Source of the DNA: Heliocidaris erythrogramma
Taxonomy: Eukaryota > Echinodermata > Echinoidea > Camarodonta > Echinometridae
Direction of reading: 5' to 3'
Length of the DNA: 64,000 bases
NCBI GenBank assembly: GCA_025617745.1
Contig: CM046858.1
Span: 45,303,162 to 45,367,161, forward strand
Under the pieces are notes generated by a model. The model was given only the letters and a program-made list of their open reading frames with translations. It made no database searches and was not told where the DNA came from. This document shows positions 33,771 to 45,800 of this stretch, one piece after another (within the stretch, counting starts at the first letter, position 1; every line of letters starts with the position of its first letter). Position numbers and translations under genes: made by a program.

Positions 33771-34058
33771 TAGTGCATGGTCTATCATGCACTATACTGG
33801 ATTATGTGCACGACAAATACTAAATTTTCCTGAGTGCAGCTTTGTTTCCCCGAGGCCGCAGGCCGAGTTGAAATAGACCTGCACGAGGGATAATTTAGTG
33901 TTGGAGTTTATTATAGTCCAGTACTGGTGCAAAAATAGAACATGCACTAATTGTTGTAGTAAATAGACCCCTAGATCTATAATATTATTCATTTAACACG
34001 GGATTCCCGCGCGCGCAAAAAAAAAAAAAGAATTATAGTGCACAATCGTGCACTATAA
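33771..34058. repeat. Pair of ATAGTGCA palindromes
   Basis: ATAGTGCATG/CATGCACTAT near 33771-33796 and ATAGTGCAC/GTGCACTAT near 34036-34058 are each perfect hairpins and share the ATAGTGCA arm. They may be the ends of a small element. Confidence 0.45.
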
Positions 34059-35485
34059 CAAAATTTTTGCAAATCACGTGATGCGAATCTAACCAATCAC
34101 AGCGCGTAATATACATACACTACTGATTACTCTCTACTAATTGTTGCAGTCTTTAAAAGCAAACCTGCCTTAATTAGAGGGTCTTAAACATTTCTACCTT
34201 TCATTTCACTGCTTCAATGCGGGAAATTCGTTTTAAGAGACGGAGAACGATGGGCGGCTACTAGATTATGAGATTTGGGCAATTGGCACTCATTTTATCA
34301 AAAGTCAATGTCAGCATCGTTTTCACTGTATTAACACTATACGGGCCTAAATAATTTGATAGCTTTTGAGGTACGTTTGTCAAATGTGCTTGCCTTTTCC
34401 TCAGAATGTATCATCCTTTCAATGTCAGATACTGCTTTTAAAACAGTGAACATTGTGAACCATTCTGTGAGCTTAAGTATCTCCGATATCTTGAACAGAC
34501 AAGAGAGGGCACTCTGTGAGTAATTTACAATTTTCACTTTAAACACTGTTATAGTGTTTCTTCTACAATAAAAGAGAAAAGTGTTTTGTTAAAAGTGGCC
34601 GATCTAGATGTAAAGTGCCTCACTATATTTTTTCAAGTGATCTGCTTCATGAGTGTCCCCTTTCTAATGGTCCCATTTTACTTCTCTTTCCCTTTCTACT
34701 ACAAAATGCCCTTTACAACTATCTAAAAAGTCCACTTTTAACTTATACGATTCGAAGCAGCTTTTCATATAGTAGGCCTCATAGGTTACCCTCCCCCCTC
34801 CTGTTTGGGAGGCGGAAGTCAGAGCTGGGGACCGGGCAGGGGACAGAAGAGTCGCAATGTCCCCACCCCCCTTTTACAAGCACAAAATATTTTTCCTGCA
34901 ATAATCATAATACGGTGCACCTTTAATTTTCGATGTTACAAATTTCTAGATGAGCCTTTGAATGTGCATGTACAGGAATTAAATGAACCCTTTTAATACT
35001 AAATTTATGTGTCCCGCTGGAAATGTGTCCCTTGAAACTAACCCCAAGATGCCTTAACATTTTTGTATTGGTACCGTACCGTTATCGTTAGCCGTAGCCA
35101 GACAACTACCCCATTGGCGAAGAACTTTTAAATTGTTTTTCGTAGATAAAAATTAATGTAAGTTACATATCGGAAGTTACATAATTATCTGGGCACCTCG
35201 CTACCCAAATATGTGGATATTCTGGCACTTCACTTTGCGGCTCGAATGTGAAGTGGTGGTTGCACGAATATCCAAACTTTGAAAATCCTCGAGGGGAGGG
35301 GGCTGGGGGAGGGGGCGGGGCTGCAGCCTATAAAGCAGCCGAAGGGCGGGACGCCTTCTTGCCCGAAAAAATAAGGACCATGAAAAACTACGCATGAAAA
35401 AAAAAACATAACCATACTACTGGTACATGTAGAGAGTAGAAAGAAATTCATTTGTGTGTGTTCGTGTGGGCGTGCGTGTGTTTGT

Positions 35486-35533
35486 GGATGGGCGTGTGCG
35501 TTTTATATCTGTATGAAACGCACACGCCCATCC
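35486..35533. repeat. Perfect 18-bp hairpin
   Basis: GGATGGGCGTGTGCGTTT pairs without mismatch to 35516-35533 across a 12-base loop. Confidence 0.9.
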
Positions 35534-35676
35534 GTATTTATAAATATGAAAGATGGCTTGTTCATAAATATTCATACCCTTTTATGGAGAGTTGCAATAC
35601 ATGTCCAGAATCCTGCCTCGACCAGGATATGAATAATGCTAGGAAATGAATCAGAAGGAGAAAAAGAGGTGGAGGA

Positions 35677-35712
<36 letters not shown>

Positions 35713-35730
35713 GTGGAGAGATATAGATCA

Positions 35731-35761
<31 letters not shown>

Positions 35762-36458
35762 TTCCTGAAGTATCGCCATCTTTTCCATAAACCTCATAAT
35801 GCTCACTACAGACTAATTTTATTTATATGAAGACAGGGGGGGGGGGGACGCTCGGCTATGCAAAAATTTGCTTAAAGATATTACTTATCATTCCAATCCC
35901 CAACAAAAAACAACAACAAAAAAAAAAACACAAAAAACAACAACAACAAAGCATTACAAAAAAACAAACAACCCAAAACCAACCACACCAATAAATTACA
36001 AATGAAACACAGGATGAGATTTAGCTAAAAGAGAAATATAATTGAATGAACAATACTGCAACAAAGCAAACTTCTGGTATCATCCTGTCGATATTCAAAT
36101 CAACCCCACTTTGTATGCCCAAATCAAAGCACTTTATACGTATATCCCAGCTGTGATTATTTATCATTACCCTGTTTATACTTTGTGCAATTTACAACGT
36201 ATACTGTTTAGATAAGTATAATTCATACGAAATACTTGAGCAATATTTTCTTCTCTCGTCACAAGTTTGTGTAGCAGTGCTTGTGGGGGTATCGTGGGTG
36301 TGCAAGTGTGTGTGTGTGTGTGACTTTTTCACAGAAAAAAATATATTTGAAGCCGATATGATGTTTGAAAAGTAGAAGGATAACGCCCCGAAAAAAACTG
36401 AGCAAAATAATTTTAAAGATTGTTCCGTTCAATTCTAGGCAGGTTCCCTAACACTTTA

Positions 36459-36612
36459 TTTTTTTTTCTTCTTCTTCTTCTTCTTCTTCTTCTTCTTCTC
36501 CTCCTACTACTCACCTTTTCTTCTTCTTCTCCCTTTCCTTCTTCTCCTTCTCTTTTTCTCCTTCTTTTTCTCCTTCTTCTTGTTCTAATTGTTCTTCTTT
36601 TTCTTCTTCTTG
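36459..36612. repeat. (TTC)n polypyrimidine array
   Basis: Long TTC/CTC-rich tract. The poly-Leu and poly-Arg frames across it are not genes. Confidence 0.9.
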
Positions 36613-36639
36613 AAATGCACTGTGCGGTATACATGGTAT

Positions 36640-36760
36640 ACGGCTGCCGGAGCTAAAGCCATGGTAATAATATCCAAACGCTTTGGAAGCGCATACGGAC
36701 CTTATATCATAACGTGATATGCCCTATACAAGAACGGTTTATTATTATTATTATTATTAT
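36640..36760 (-). repeat. L2/SINE-type tail with (TTA)n
   Basis: Minus-strand match to 21885-22000 (CTTTAGCTCCGGCA, TGTATAGGGCATATC), preceded on that strand by an AAT repeat at 36741-36767. Confidence 0.55.
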
Positions 36761-37989
36761 TATTATTGTTACTTCTTCTTTATCTTATTCTTCTTCATGT
36801 GTTATTGATACATTTGTATCTTTCTCCAAATGAAGCCTCAGTAGAGAGAGAGAGAGAGAGAGAGAACGGCAAATATGCAACCACAACCGCGGGGCGGAAG
36901 ACAATGTAATCATTTTCTTGCAGGATTCACTTTGGAACCGCCCCCGTTTTCAGTCGTAATATGTACCCCCAAATTACAAACCATAACTAAGAGGACAATA
37001 TTGCAACAATGAATAAAGAGGCATATGAATGACAGGAAACACAATGATAATGATTTAGCAACATGAACGATATGTCATAGATCAAACTTGAGTTTCCGAA
37101 CTCTTTTGTTTCGAGTTTATATACATTTTTGTGCTCATGTCTAAAAAAAGCCTTGACAATTCTCTGATAAATAATTTCTGTACTAAAAATGGTTTTCATA
37201 ATTATTAATTTGCATGTGCCTTTTTCGTTCTCGAATTTTTTCCAGATTCACATGGATACGATTTTTGTGTACTTTTTGTAGACTGGATATGTTGGCTTGT
37301 AAATATGACAAAAACATATAACATTTGCTTAATTTATTCAAATAATTCAAATTCAAAGTAATCAATCATGCCCATAAACACTCTAATCAACTTATCAGTA
37401 AAAGCTTATATACAAAAAGATACTATACAGTCAATTAAACAATTTTGATTAAATTGATTAAGCTTAAACAAAAAAATATAATGTACATAACACGAACAGC
37501 TTTAGGAACAGAATGACCGTTTGAATCTTATTGTTTGAACCAGAGCCGGAATCGTTTTAAAGACTATTCTTATTTCTTTCTTTTTTCCTGCTGAATAAAC
37601 ATATGCAAAGGCTATGGATTAAGAACTCTAGATCATTTGACGATATATAAGAATTAAGATTCCTCATTCAAGTTAACCCCCACTATTTAACGCTACTGAA
37701 TAAAAAAAAAGTTATAGCTCTTGAATGACATGTATTTGGACCGTAGTAACTTTACATTAAACTACTCAAAAACATATTTGAAAGAGACAGCCCAATATAT
37801 AAAAAGAAACATTTTGCCTCGTATATACATATTATATATATTTGTTTCTGACGTTTCTGAACTTCGTATAGGCAAAATTTTTTAAAACTTACGTAAAAAT
37901 TATGGCTTTTTCGTCATAGCACAAGAATCTAAAGGTGCCCCTTTAAGTATTATTGTTGTAGATTCCGTCCGACTAGCTATTTATACTAA

Positions 37990-38134
37990 ACAGGTGAGTG
38001 TATCATCAAGTGTTTTGTCAGTGATTTTACTGACAAATTTGCTCTCAACCAATCAGCTGCAAGGATTTCAGTATCTTATAACAGTTGTCAGTAAAAATCA
38101 CTGACAAAAACACTTGATGAAACGCTCCCCAGGT
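37990..38134. mobile_element. Hairpin MITE, family H, copy 4
   Basis: TATCATCAAGTGTTTTGTCA pairs with TGACAAAAACACTTGATGAA. The core TGCAAGGATTTCAGTATCTT is as in copy 2. Confidence 0.8.
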
Positions 38135-38929
38135 ATCGTTTGAATTTGTAAAAATCAATAATTGTATATCATTTTGGAATCCACATTCTTCTTGGTGCCA
38201 AATATGAATCAAAGACCCTTTTTAAGACGAATTTATGAACTTTAGGTTCCACCTAAAGAAATGTCATGCTCTTACAATTACACATTATTCAACAGTTTAC
38301 ACCTTTATTGATTAATTTACAAGTATGAATACTTCTTTAAATCCAACAGATGGCACTAATGAAAGACCAATCATGTTAATTTACATTATTCTTTCATAAC
38401 GAAAAGATATTAATCTGATATGTTATATAGCTTTATATTTTCATTCAGGTTAAATATAACACATATATAATTGTTAACCTCTAGCCGAATGATCTATGTT
38501 AAGATATCACCACATAGTAAATAATCTACATTATGTGCTCCGTGTGCATATGATTAAAAGTAATCCAGCAAACAGAATGTTTATGAAAACAAAACAAAAC
38601 AAGAACGCGGAATAAATACCATAATTATACTTATAAATACAATGCTTATAATCACGCATTAACAGCACTCCAATAAGCACATTCAAAAACAAAGGTTAGG
38701 TATAAGGTGACGTTTTTTATGACGTATATGTACTTATGGCTGCTACTTATAAGACTCGTGATGCCTAAAACATTGATATGTTTTTAATAATTATTCTTTT
38801 ATGGTAAGCTTTATTTTTGCAGCCAAATATAAGGTTAGATAATGTTGAATAAATTTATAAACCCTCCTTTTACGAGAGGCCATAATGAATATTGGGGTTA
38901 CATGTCGTAATTCCGAAGACTCGTTACTT

Positions 38930-39400
38930 CGAAGGTTCATAATTCCGATAGGTTCGTTTTTCCGAAAATGAAAGAGGGTTCATAATCCGAAAGTTCGTAC
39001 TTCCGAAATAAGGCTCGTAATTCCGAAAATGAAATAGGATTCGTAATTGCAAAAATGAAGTAGGGTTCGTAATTCCGAAAATGAAATAGGGTTCATTGTT
39101 CCGAAAATGATATAGGGTTCGTGATTATTAACCCCTTTTCCTTTTTGGAATTATGAACCTTCGGAAATATGAATCCTAATTCATTTTCGGAATCATGAAC
39201 CTTCGGATAAACGAATCTTCGGAAATACGAACCTTCGGAATTATGAACCCCTTTTCCTTTTTGGAATTATGAACCTTCGGAAATATGAACCCTAATTCAT
39301 TTTCGGAATTATGAACCTTCGGATAAACGAATCTTCGGAATAACGAACCTTCGGAATAATGCAACAAATATTCGGAATTATGAACCCTTTTTAATATTTG
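38930..39400. repeat. TTCGGAATTATGAACC minisatellite
   Basis: Fifteen- to thirty-base units of TTCGGAATTATGAACC and its complement, arranged in both orientations around about 39130. A short array of the same motif is at 8845-8975. Confidence 0.8.
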
Positions 39401-39531
39401 GAATCGGCTTGAAGTGGGCCCCCATATCGTTTTGAGGTAGGCCCCTCAGAGTGCCCCCCCCCTCAAGAGAAAGGAAAGAACTAAGAAGAACATGGAACCC
39501 TTATAGTGCGCCTGCTGATGAGCTTCCAAAA

Positions 39532-39845
39532 TCAACCGAGTCCATAATAAATACATCCATCAGATTGTGAGAAGTAGCTAGAACCAACACTATCTTTGCT
39601 TTCTTCATTCAGCTCGCAAACCCCATCTTTGTAATTGAAGGACTTACATCCAGGTACATCATTGCACATCATGGCACATCGTATCTGGCTCACCGCTTGA
39701 ACTGTCTCGATCACGTGATCAGTGAGACAGTAACCAATCAGATTGCGTCCCTCTTTGTCCTTGGCCGGGGAGAAGAAGCTTGACTTAAAATGGGGTTTGG
39801 GTTTTTGAGAACCGCGGGTAGCTTTCGAGTCCAGTAGGGCTTCAA
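39532..39845 (-). CDS. Lectin/PAN gene, exon 7 (PAN/apple-like domain and stop)
   Basis: 314 bases after ATGCAG. A basic linker precedes IGYCLTDHVIETVQAVSQIR and CAMMCNDVPGCKSFNYKDG, the cysteine spacing of PAN/apple domains. It ends with YYGLG and TGA at 39534-39532. Confidence 0.88.
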
Positions 39846-42800
39846 CTGCATGGTATGAATATTGATAAATATATTATATACACGTACTAAATAACAAATA
39901 ACAATGGCTACCGAACGGTCAAGTTAACTTCAAAGGGGAAAACGAGGAACTATCACTCCATGCAGCCATCCAAACTATAATTTACCAACTAACATAATAT
40001 CACAGAGAAGGTGATGTAAAAGGGTAACATAATCAAACTATCACATCAGGGGCCTGTAACAAAAATAGATAAATCAATCTTACGATTGATATCAATCGTA
40101 AGTCTGTGGCAAACCATGTACTGAAGAGTTACAATTGATCGTAAGATTGATTGTATCTCGTTCTGTTACAGGCCCAAGTTTAGATAACTAATTTGGTGTG
40201 TAATAGTGCCTACCATTGCTAAATACAAGACCAATGTTTCCCTTCTTACGTTTCCTCCTCGTCATCCTTCTCCTGCTCCTTGTTCATATTCTATCATATT
40301 GATCGCAAGTTTCTTTTAACAACCAACAACATTGTAATTTTTATACTTTGTCCTGTTAATCAATTTGCAAAATTTCGACTTACACAAATGAAATGAAAAC
40401 GCTATCGTTTTGAAGTAACAGTGAGTTTTTCAATTCGCTCTTTTGTGACTGTTCTACGTCTTTATGTTTGTCGTTTTGAATCTCGTGTTTTTAATTCTCA
40501 ATTAAATGCTTTTCACAAAAATTTACGATGGGCGACAAATAAATTCTAAAACTCGAAATCATAAAATCACCTTCACAAAGAGAGAAATATCTGCCTGAAC
40601 ATAGTACATCAATCATTCCATTGGTGTGATGATATGCTATGCAGTTCTCAGAGCTACCCCCGGTATCAGCGCTGCTGTCTGGTTCATTAGGCGACCACCA
40701 GTCTGTATGGAAGACACATGAGGGAAATAATTTGATAAATTAATCAAAGATACGGACAAAACTCTTGAAGTGTCATATTTTGTTTCGTATGGTCACAAAA
40801 CATATTGCTGAAAAAATATAATATGTAGGCCTACATGTATATATAAACGAGATAGAACTACCAATTGGAATGAAGTTTCTTTATATGAATACATAAAAAT
40901 AACATAAATATTTGAAATTAATTCGAGCAGAGTGTGTATACAACATTTATGTCTTCATACAAATGAATACTTTTATGTCGCCCGTATATTTACTACTGTC
41001 AGAAGTTTGGTGAACGTACTATTGTTGGTATCTAGCTGTGTGCCATCTTCACACTTGAAGGTTCCCTCTACCGCCTGGTCTGTACACCCCACCCAGAAGT
41101 AGTAGTTCCAGCCAAATACATTGATAATATGTTGACGAACATAGCTTGAACTGGCCACCAGCCACTCGTCGTGGCTATTGGGAACGAATAGTTTCCCACC
41201 AATGGAGGCACAAGATGTAACTGCGTGAGAATACGTCATCATTGCTTCAAAGTTTGTAGTCGTGAAAGTGTAACATCCGGGTCCTATGCTCTCCCATCCA
41301 TTGGGACACGCCCCATCTTTGGAAGAAGAAAACATGATGAAACAGAAGACATTCGTGATTGCAATACTTAAATTGTTATTTTTCAATGAACATGTAGAAC
41401 AAAGCAAAAATTGCTTTGGCAAGAAAATTATCTAGAATAAACTTGTTTTCACTTTCCACCCCGGATTATTAACTGGGTACCTGCATGAAGAAATTCTTTC
41501 AACATGTATGGTACCTTAACACCTATTTAAGGCATGCCGTTTTGGTAAATCCATGATAATTTTTAGGAGCCTTTAACATACCATGGGATGGATATGTGGG
41601 CAATAAAAATAATAAAATAAGAAGTGCTCAGAACGTAGGCCTATATATGTATGCCGGTAAAACAAGGTACATTAACACAGTTGTTAGAAGAAGAACAAAG
41701 CGATCTTTATACATTTGATCTAATAACGTACGGCTTACCCAGATGTGTTTCTCAGTTTTAAGACCTGCTATTGACCGCCTTCCAACCCCTTAAAACCGTA
41801 AACTCTGGGGTAAAAAGCTTAGAGAAAACTGTACTTTGTGCAATTGTACGGGCACTCTGAATATGTACAGAATCACTTACCGATATGATAGCGTGTTATG
41901 ACATGTAGTTAAAGAATTGAAAAAAAATATGCCGAAAAATATAGAATAAAACTTGATCTATTCACTGACCTTCAGGGACTGAGAATAAGCGGATCGAGGT
42001 ACAATACCTTCTAATAATCATATAAGCTACCCCAGAAAAAACCCGATATAGCTCCTTGTTTCCCGGAATCTAGCCCTCCAAAAGTGGTACTGATTGAGCT
42101 GATGGTCCCTTTCGAACCTACTATTCGAAAGGCCAGGGAACAAAAGGAAGTGAGATATGCCCAGCTGAATAGGGAGATTATGTCTTAGAACTATGAATCG
42201 CATCTCATCTGCTTTGAAGTCGGAAGTAGAGGGATGGTCACCAAAGAAAACAAACAGCAGGTCAATAATATTATTCACCACGTCGGTTCAAGGAAATATC
42301 ACACTGACGATGAGTAAATTGACACTGTTTGGATCCTACGTTATTTATAATGCAAGGGGTGAGCCACAGTGGACTGACATGGCACTTCTCCACTGACTGA
42401 TTAACTAATTAATCTGTGATATCAATTGAATAAAATTTCTATTATTTTGCCTGAGCTAGGCATCTTCTCTCATTGTATATTATTTAGCTTACCTCTCAAC
42501 AATCAACGCATGTGTTGATAGTTTCATATTACGTTTATAACACTAAAAGCGAACTGTATGAGTATAAATGTATCAATATTGGATTCCCCCTCTCTCTTGC
42601 ACTATCTACATTCTTATCTCTCTTTCCCTTCCCCTCTCTCCCTCTCACCCACTCTCTCTCTCTCCATTATCCACCCTCTTTCTCTCCCCTCTCTCTCTTT
42701 TTCTTTCTTGCTCCCTCTCTCTCTCTTTCTTTCTTGCTCCCTCTCTCTCCTAGGCCAATTCTCGGCCTCACCCTCCTCTCCTATATGCCTCCCTTGCTTC

Positions 42801-45800
42801 TTCTTTTTCCAATCCATTGTATAAAATTCTATTCATATCCCTCTTACCCATTCTATGTTCACTTAAAAGTATAGCACTATGCTTATAACCAAATCGCATT
42901 GAAACAAAAGTCAATGCAAGACATACCATTGGCCGTCTGTATACATATCTGGATATATATGTATTAGTCTCTAATTTGGTTTGAATTACATTCCTGAGAC
43001 ATAATAAATCTTAAATATAACGGTACAATTTATATATTTGGCTATATTTGAATACAACTGAAATGCTTAAGAAATTATGTTCAGTTATTGCTCAAATATT
43101 TATGTATAAAGAAATCATACTTCAAAGGTTCAAATAATGTTTCCTATCAATAACGATGATCTATCAATTTAGTTTCAAATATTTATTTGATATTATATTA
43201 AAGAAAACCGAGATATCAACAAAATAAGAATAATCTAAGTCTCGATGCAGTGTGCTTTAAATCTCTTTCCATTTCTTGCTTTGAAATTCTTCGTTTGATA
43301 TGTGCATTTTTCTTTGTTACTTAAGCTTTATTTCTAACTTGTATCCATTTTATGTACCGCGTTCGACAAGATTAATAATAGGTGATTGATGAAAAAGAAG
43401 CTGTTGTTGTAACTGTCATTATTACCGTAAGTGTTAATTTTTTCATTATCATTAAAGCTATTTTTTAATTACTATCTTTATGGTTATGATGATTATGATA
43501 ATGATTACTTTTATTATTATTATTATTTTTTTAGAATTATTATAATTATTGTTATTATTATTACCCACGCCGATGAAATCGGCAGGGTTATGTAAAGGGC
43601 TCCGTATGTTTTTTACCCACGCCGATGAAATCGGCAGGGTTATGTAAAGGGCTCCGTATGTTTTTTTTTTTTGTTTGTTTGTTTGTTTGTTTGTTTGTTT
43701 GTTTGTTTGTGTACAAGATAACAAGAGAACGGGTGAACGGATTTGCACCAAATTTTCAGGGAATGTTCAGAAAGTGACAGGAAAGAATCGATTAGATTTT
43801 GGTGATGATTGGTTGACCCCTGCACATTTTGTGTGACCTTGAAGTTTTGACCCTGTAGTAAAGTATAGGAACTTCAGTTCAGATTGTGACAGGAAAGAAA
43901 CTAGAAAGATTGATGACCCCAAACTTCGCCTGCAAATGCAGAAATATTTTGGCCAATCAAAACACTCATTACTTCGTCTCACCAAAAGTCTATTTCAGGT
44001 TTATGAATTTTAGAAGACTTTTAGACCCATTATTTGCCATTTCACTTCAAATCCGTACGAGCCTGCAATGAATATTCAAAGCTAGCTATCGCGATCGCGC
44101 GCGATACCTTTTTTTATCTACAAATTCATTTAGATTCAGGCTACCCTAGCCCTACGGCTTCTCCTCTATTTCTTATCTTCTGTGCATTTCTGTTTATTTT
44201 CCCCGGTTCTTTCCACTTTGTTGTGGAAGTTTTTGTGATTTATTTTATCCTGGTGGACGTGTAGTACGTGATTTTAATTGTTTTCGGTGAAAATCTGGTG
44301 AGTTTGTTCGACGTGAGTGAGTCTATCGCACTCGCGAGCGTTCGCGTGTGTTGATCTGAGTGAGTGGGCTGCGTAGCTAGCTGTACGTACATAACTATAC
44401 ACAGCGCTGTCGCGAAGTGACGGCGATCTGGTCGGGCTAGGGCCGGAGTACATAACCCAGGCCAGCCAGGGAGTGCAGTGCAGTGCCTATGCCTGGCTGA
44501 CTGTAGTAGGATTAAACTTTTTTTCTTTGGGTTATAACGGTCATGTCATTTGAGATTTGAGTTAGTTTATAACTCATTTATGTCTGTTTGAGTGGATTTC
44601 GTAGTTGTAAAATATATACAAAAACTGTATTTTTTTTAAATTTGTGTGGATTTGCAAAATTTGGTGGCTGATCGAGGTTCGCCGAATACATGCACGCCAA
44701 GTATCCACTTTGACTTTGTTGATGGGTGGTGACTGAGCTGAGTGAGTAGGCTCTGTGCCTCGCATGCATGTCATTTTGAAGTCGAGATCCAACTTGTTTT
44801 GTCGTCATATTTATTTTATCCAAGCCCGATGAAAAAAAAACAACAACCCCAATTGCAATGTAATTTAAAGATAGAACATGAATACATTTACTAACACTTA
44901 CATGACTGAACACTGAATACAAATTGCTAACATTTTTTTCCTCACCACGCCACGCTCTCTGACATGTCTAATCAATTACTTTTAGGGGAGAGATGTTTCA
45001 ATAATAAAATATCTTTTTCAGAAGAATTTTTTCAAGGGTGGGGACACACAAAGCTATGACCTGGATATGGCAAAATTTATTGGGGGGGGGGGGGGGGGGG
45101 TAGATGTGCCTCTTGTTATCCCCTTTGAATGGCTACTGCTTACAAAAATAATCGCAACAAAACAAAACCTATATTGGGTTTTTTATACACGACAGGGGAA
45201 CCAACCAGTAAAAATATATCTGCAGTTTCAAGAATAATCGCTCCGCTAAGGCGTGGGTCTGCCGCCTTTGACGGCCTTTCTAGTTGATATTATTATCAGT
45301 ATTATTTGTGTGTGTGTGTGTGTGTGAGAGAGAGGAAAATAAAGAGTACGCTCAACCGATAAAACAAATATGAATAGCACAATTTTGCAATATAGTTGAT
45401 CCAAATCACCTAGGAGTTAAAGGGTCTCTTGTAGAGCGGCTTCTAACTACCTTTCATAAATACTTTCAATTGTTTTTATTAGTTACTTTCTATATGGGCA
45501 ATGGAGAGAAAATAGACATTACCAATCATTCATCAGGATACAAAAATGCTTTAAAATGGATAAAAACCCACATAAAATCACGCATGTAAAGCATGAGCGA
45601 TAACGATTTTAGACGACAGGCTGTGTCTTACCAGATCGTGCAGTAACAGGTTGTGATGTATCGGGTTGAGTCGTAGCAGGTTGTGTCGTATCATCTTGGG
45701 TTGTAGGAGGTTGTGTCGTATCGGCTTGGGTCGTGTCAGGTTGAGTCGCAGCAGGTTGTGTCGTAGGACGCTGTGTCGTAGCAGGTTGTGTCGAAGTAGG

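Larger units (their letters stand above)
32270..39500. other. Intergenic stretch between the BHMT and lectin genes
   Basis: No protein gene recognised. It contains poly-G runs (32395, 32681, 33391, 35702, 35836), GA and GT microsatellites, a perfect 18-bp hairpin (35486-35533), a TTC array (36459-36612), an inverted L2/SINE tail (36640-36760), hairpin MITE copy 4 (37990) and a minisatellite (38930-39400). The remainder is unremarkable AT-rich DNA. Confidence 0.6.

Noticed and set aside
36413..36656. Arg-rich and Leu-rich frames across the TTC array
   Set aside because: They are translations of a microsatellite in both directions, with no protein features.
42512..42874. Ser/Leu/Pro frames over a CT-rich stretch
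   Set aside because: Low-complexity CTCTC sequence; no start context, splice sites or domain.
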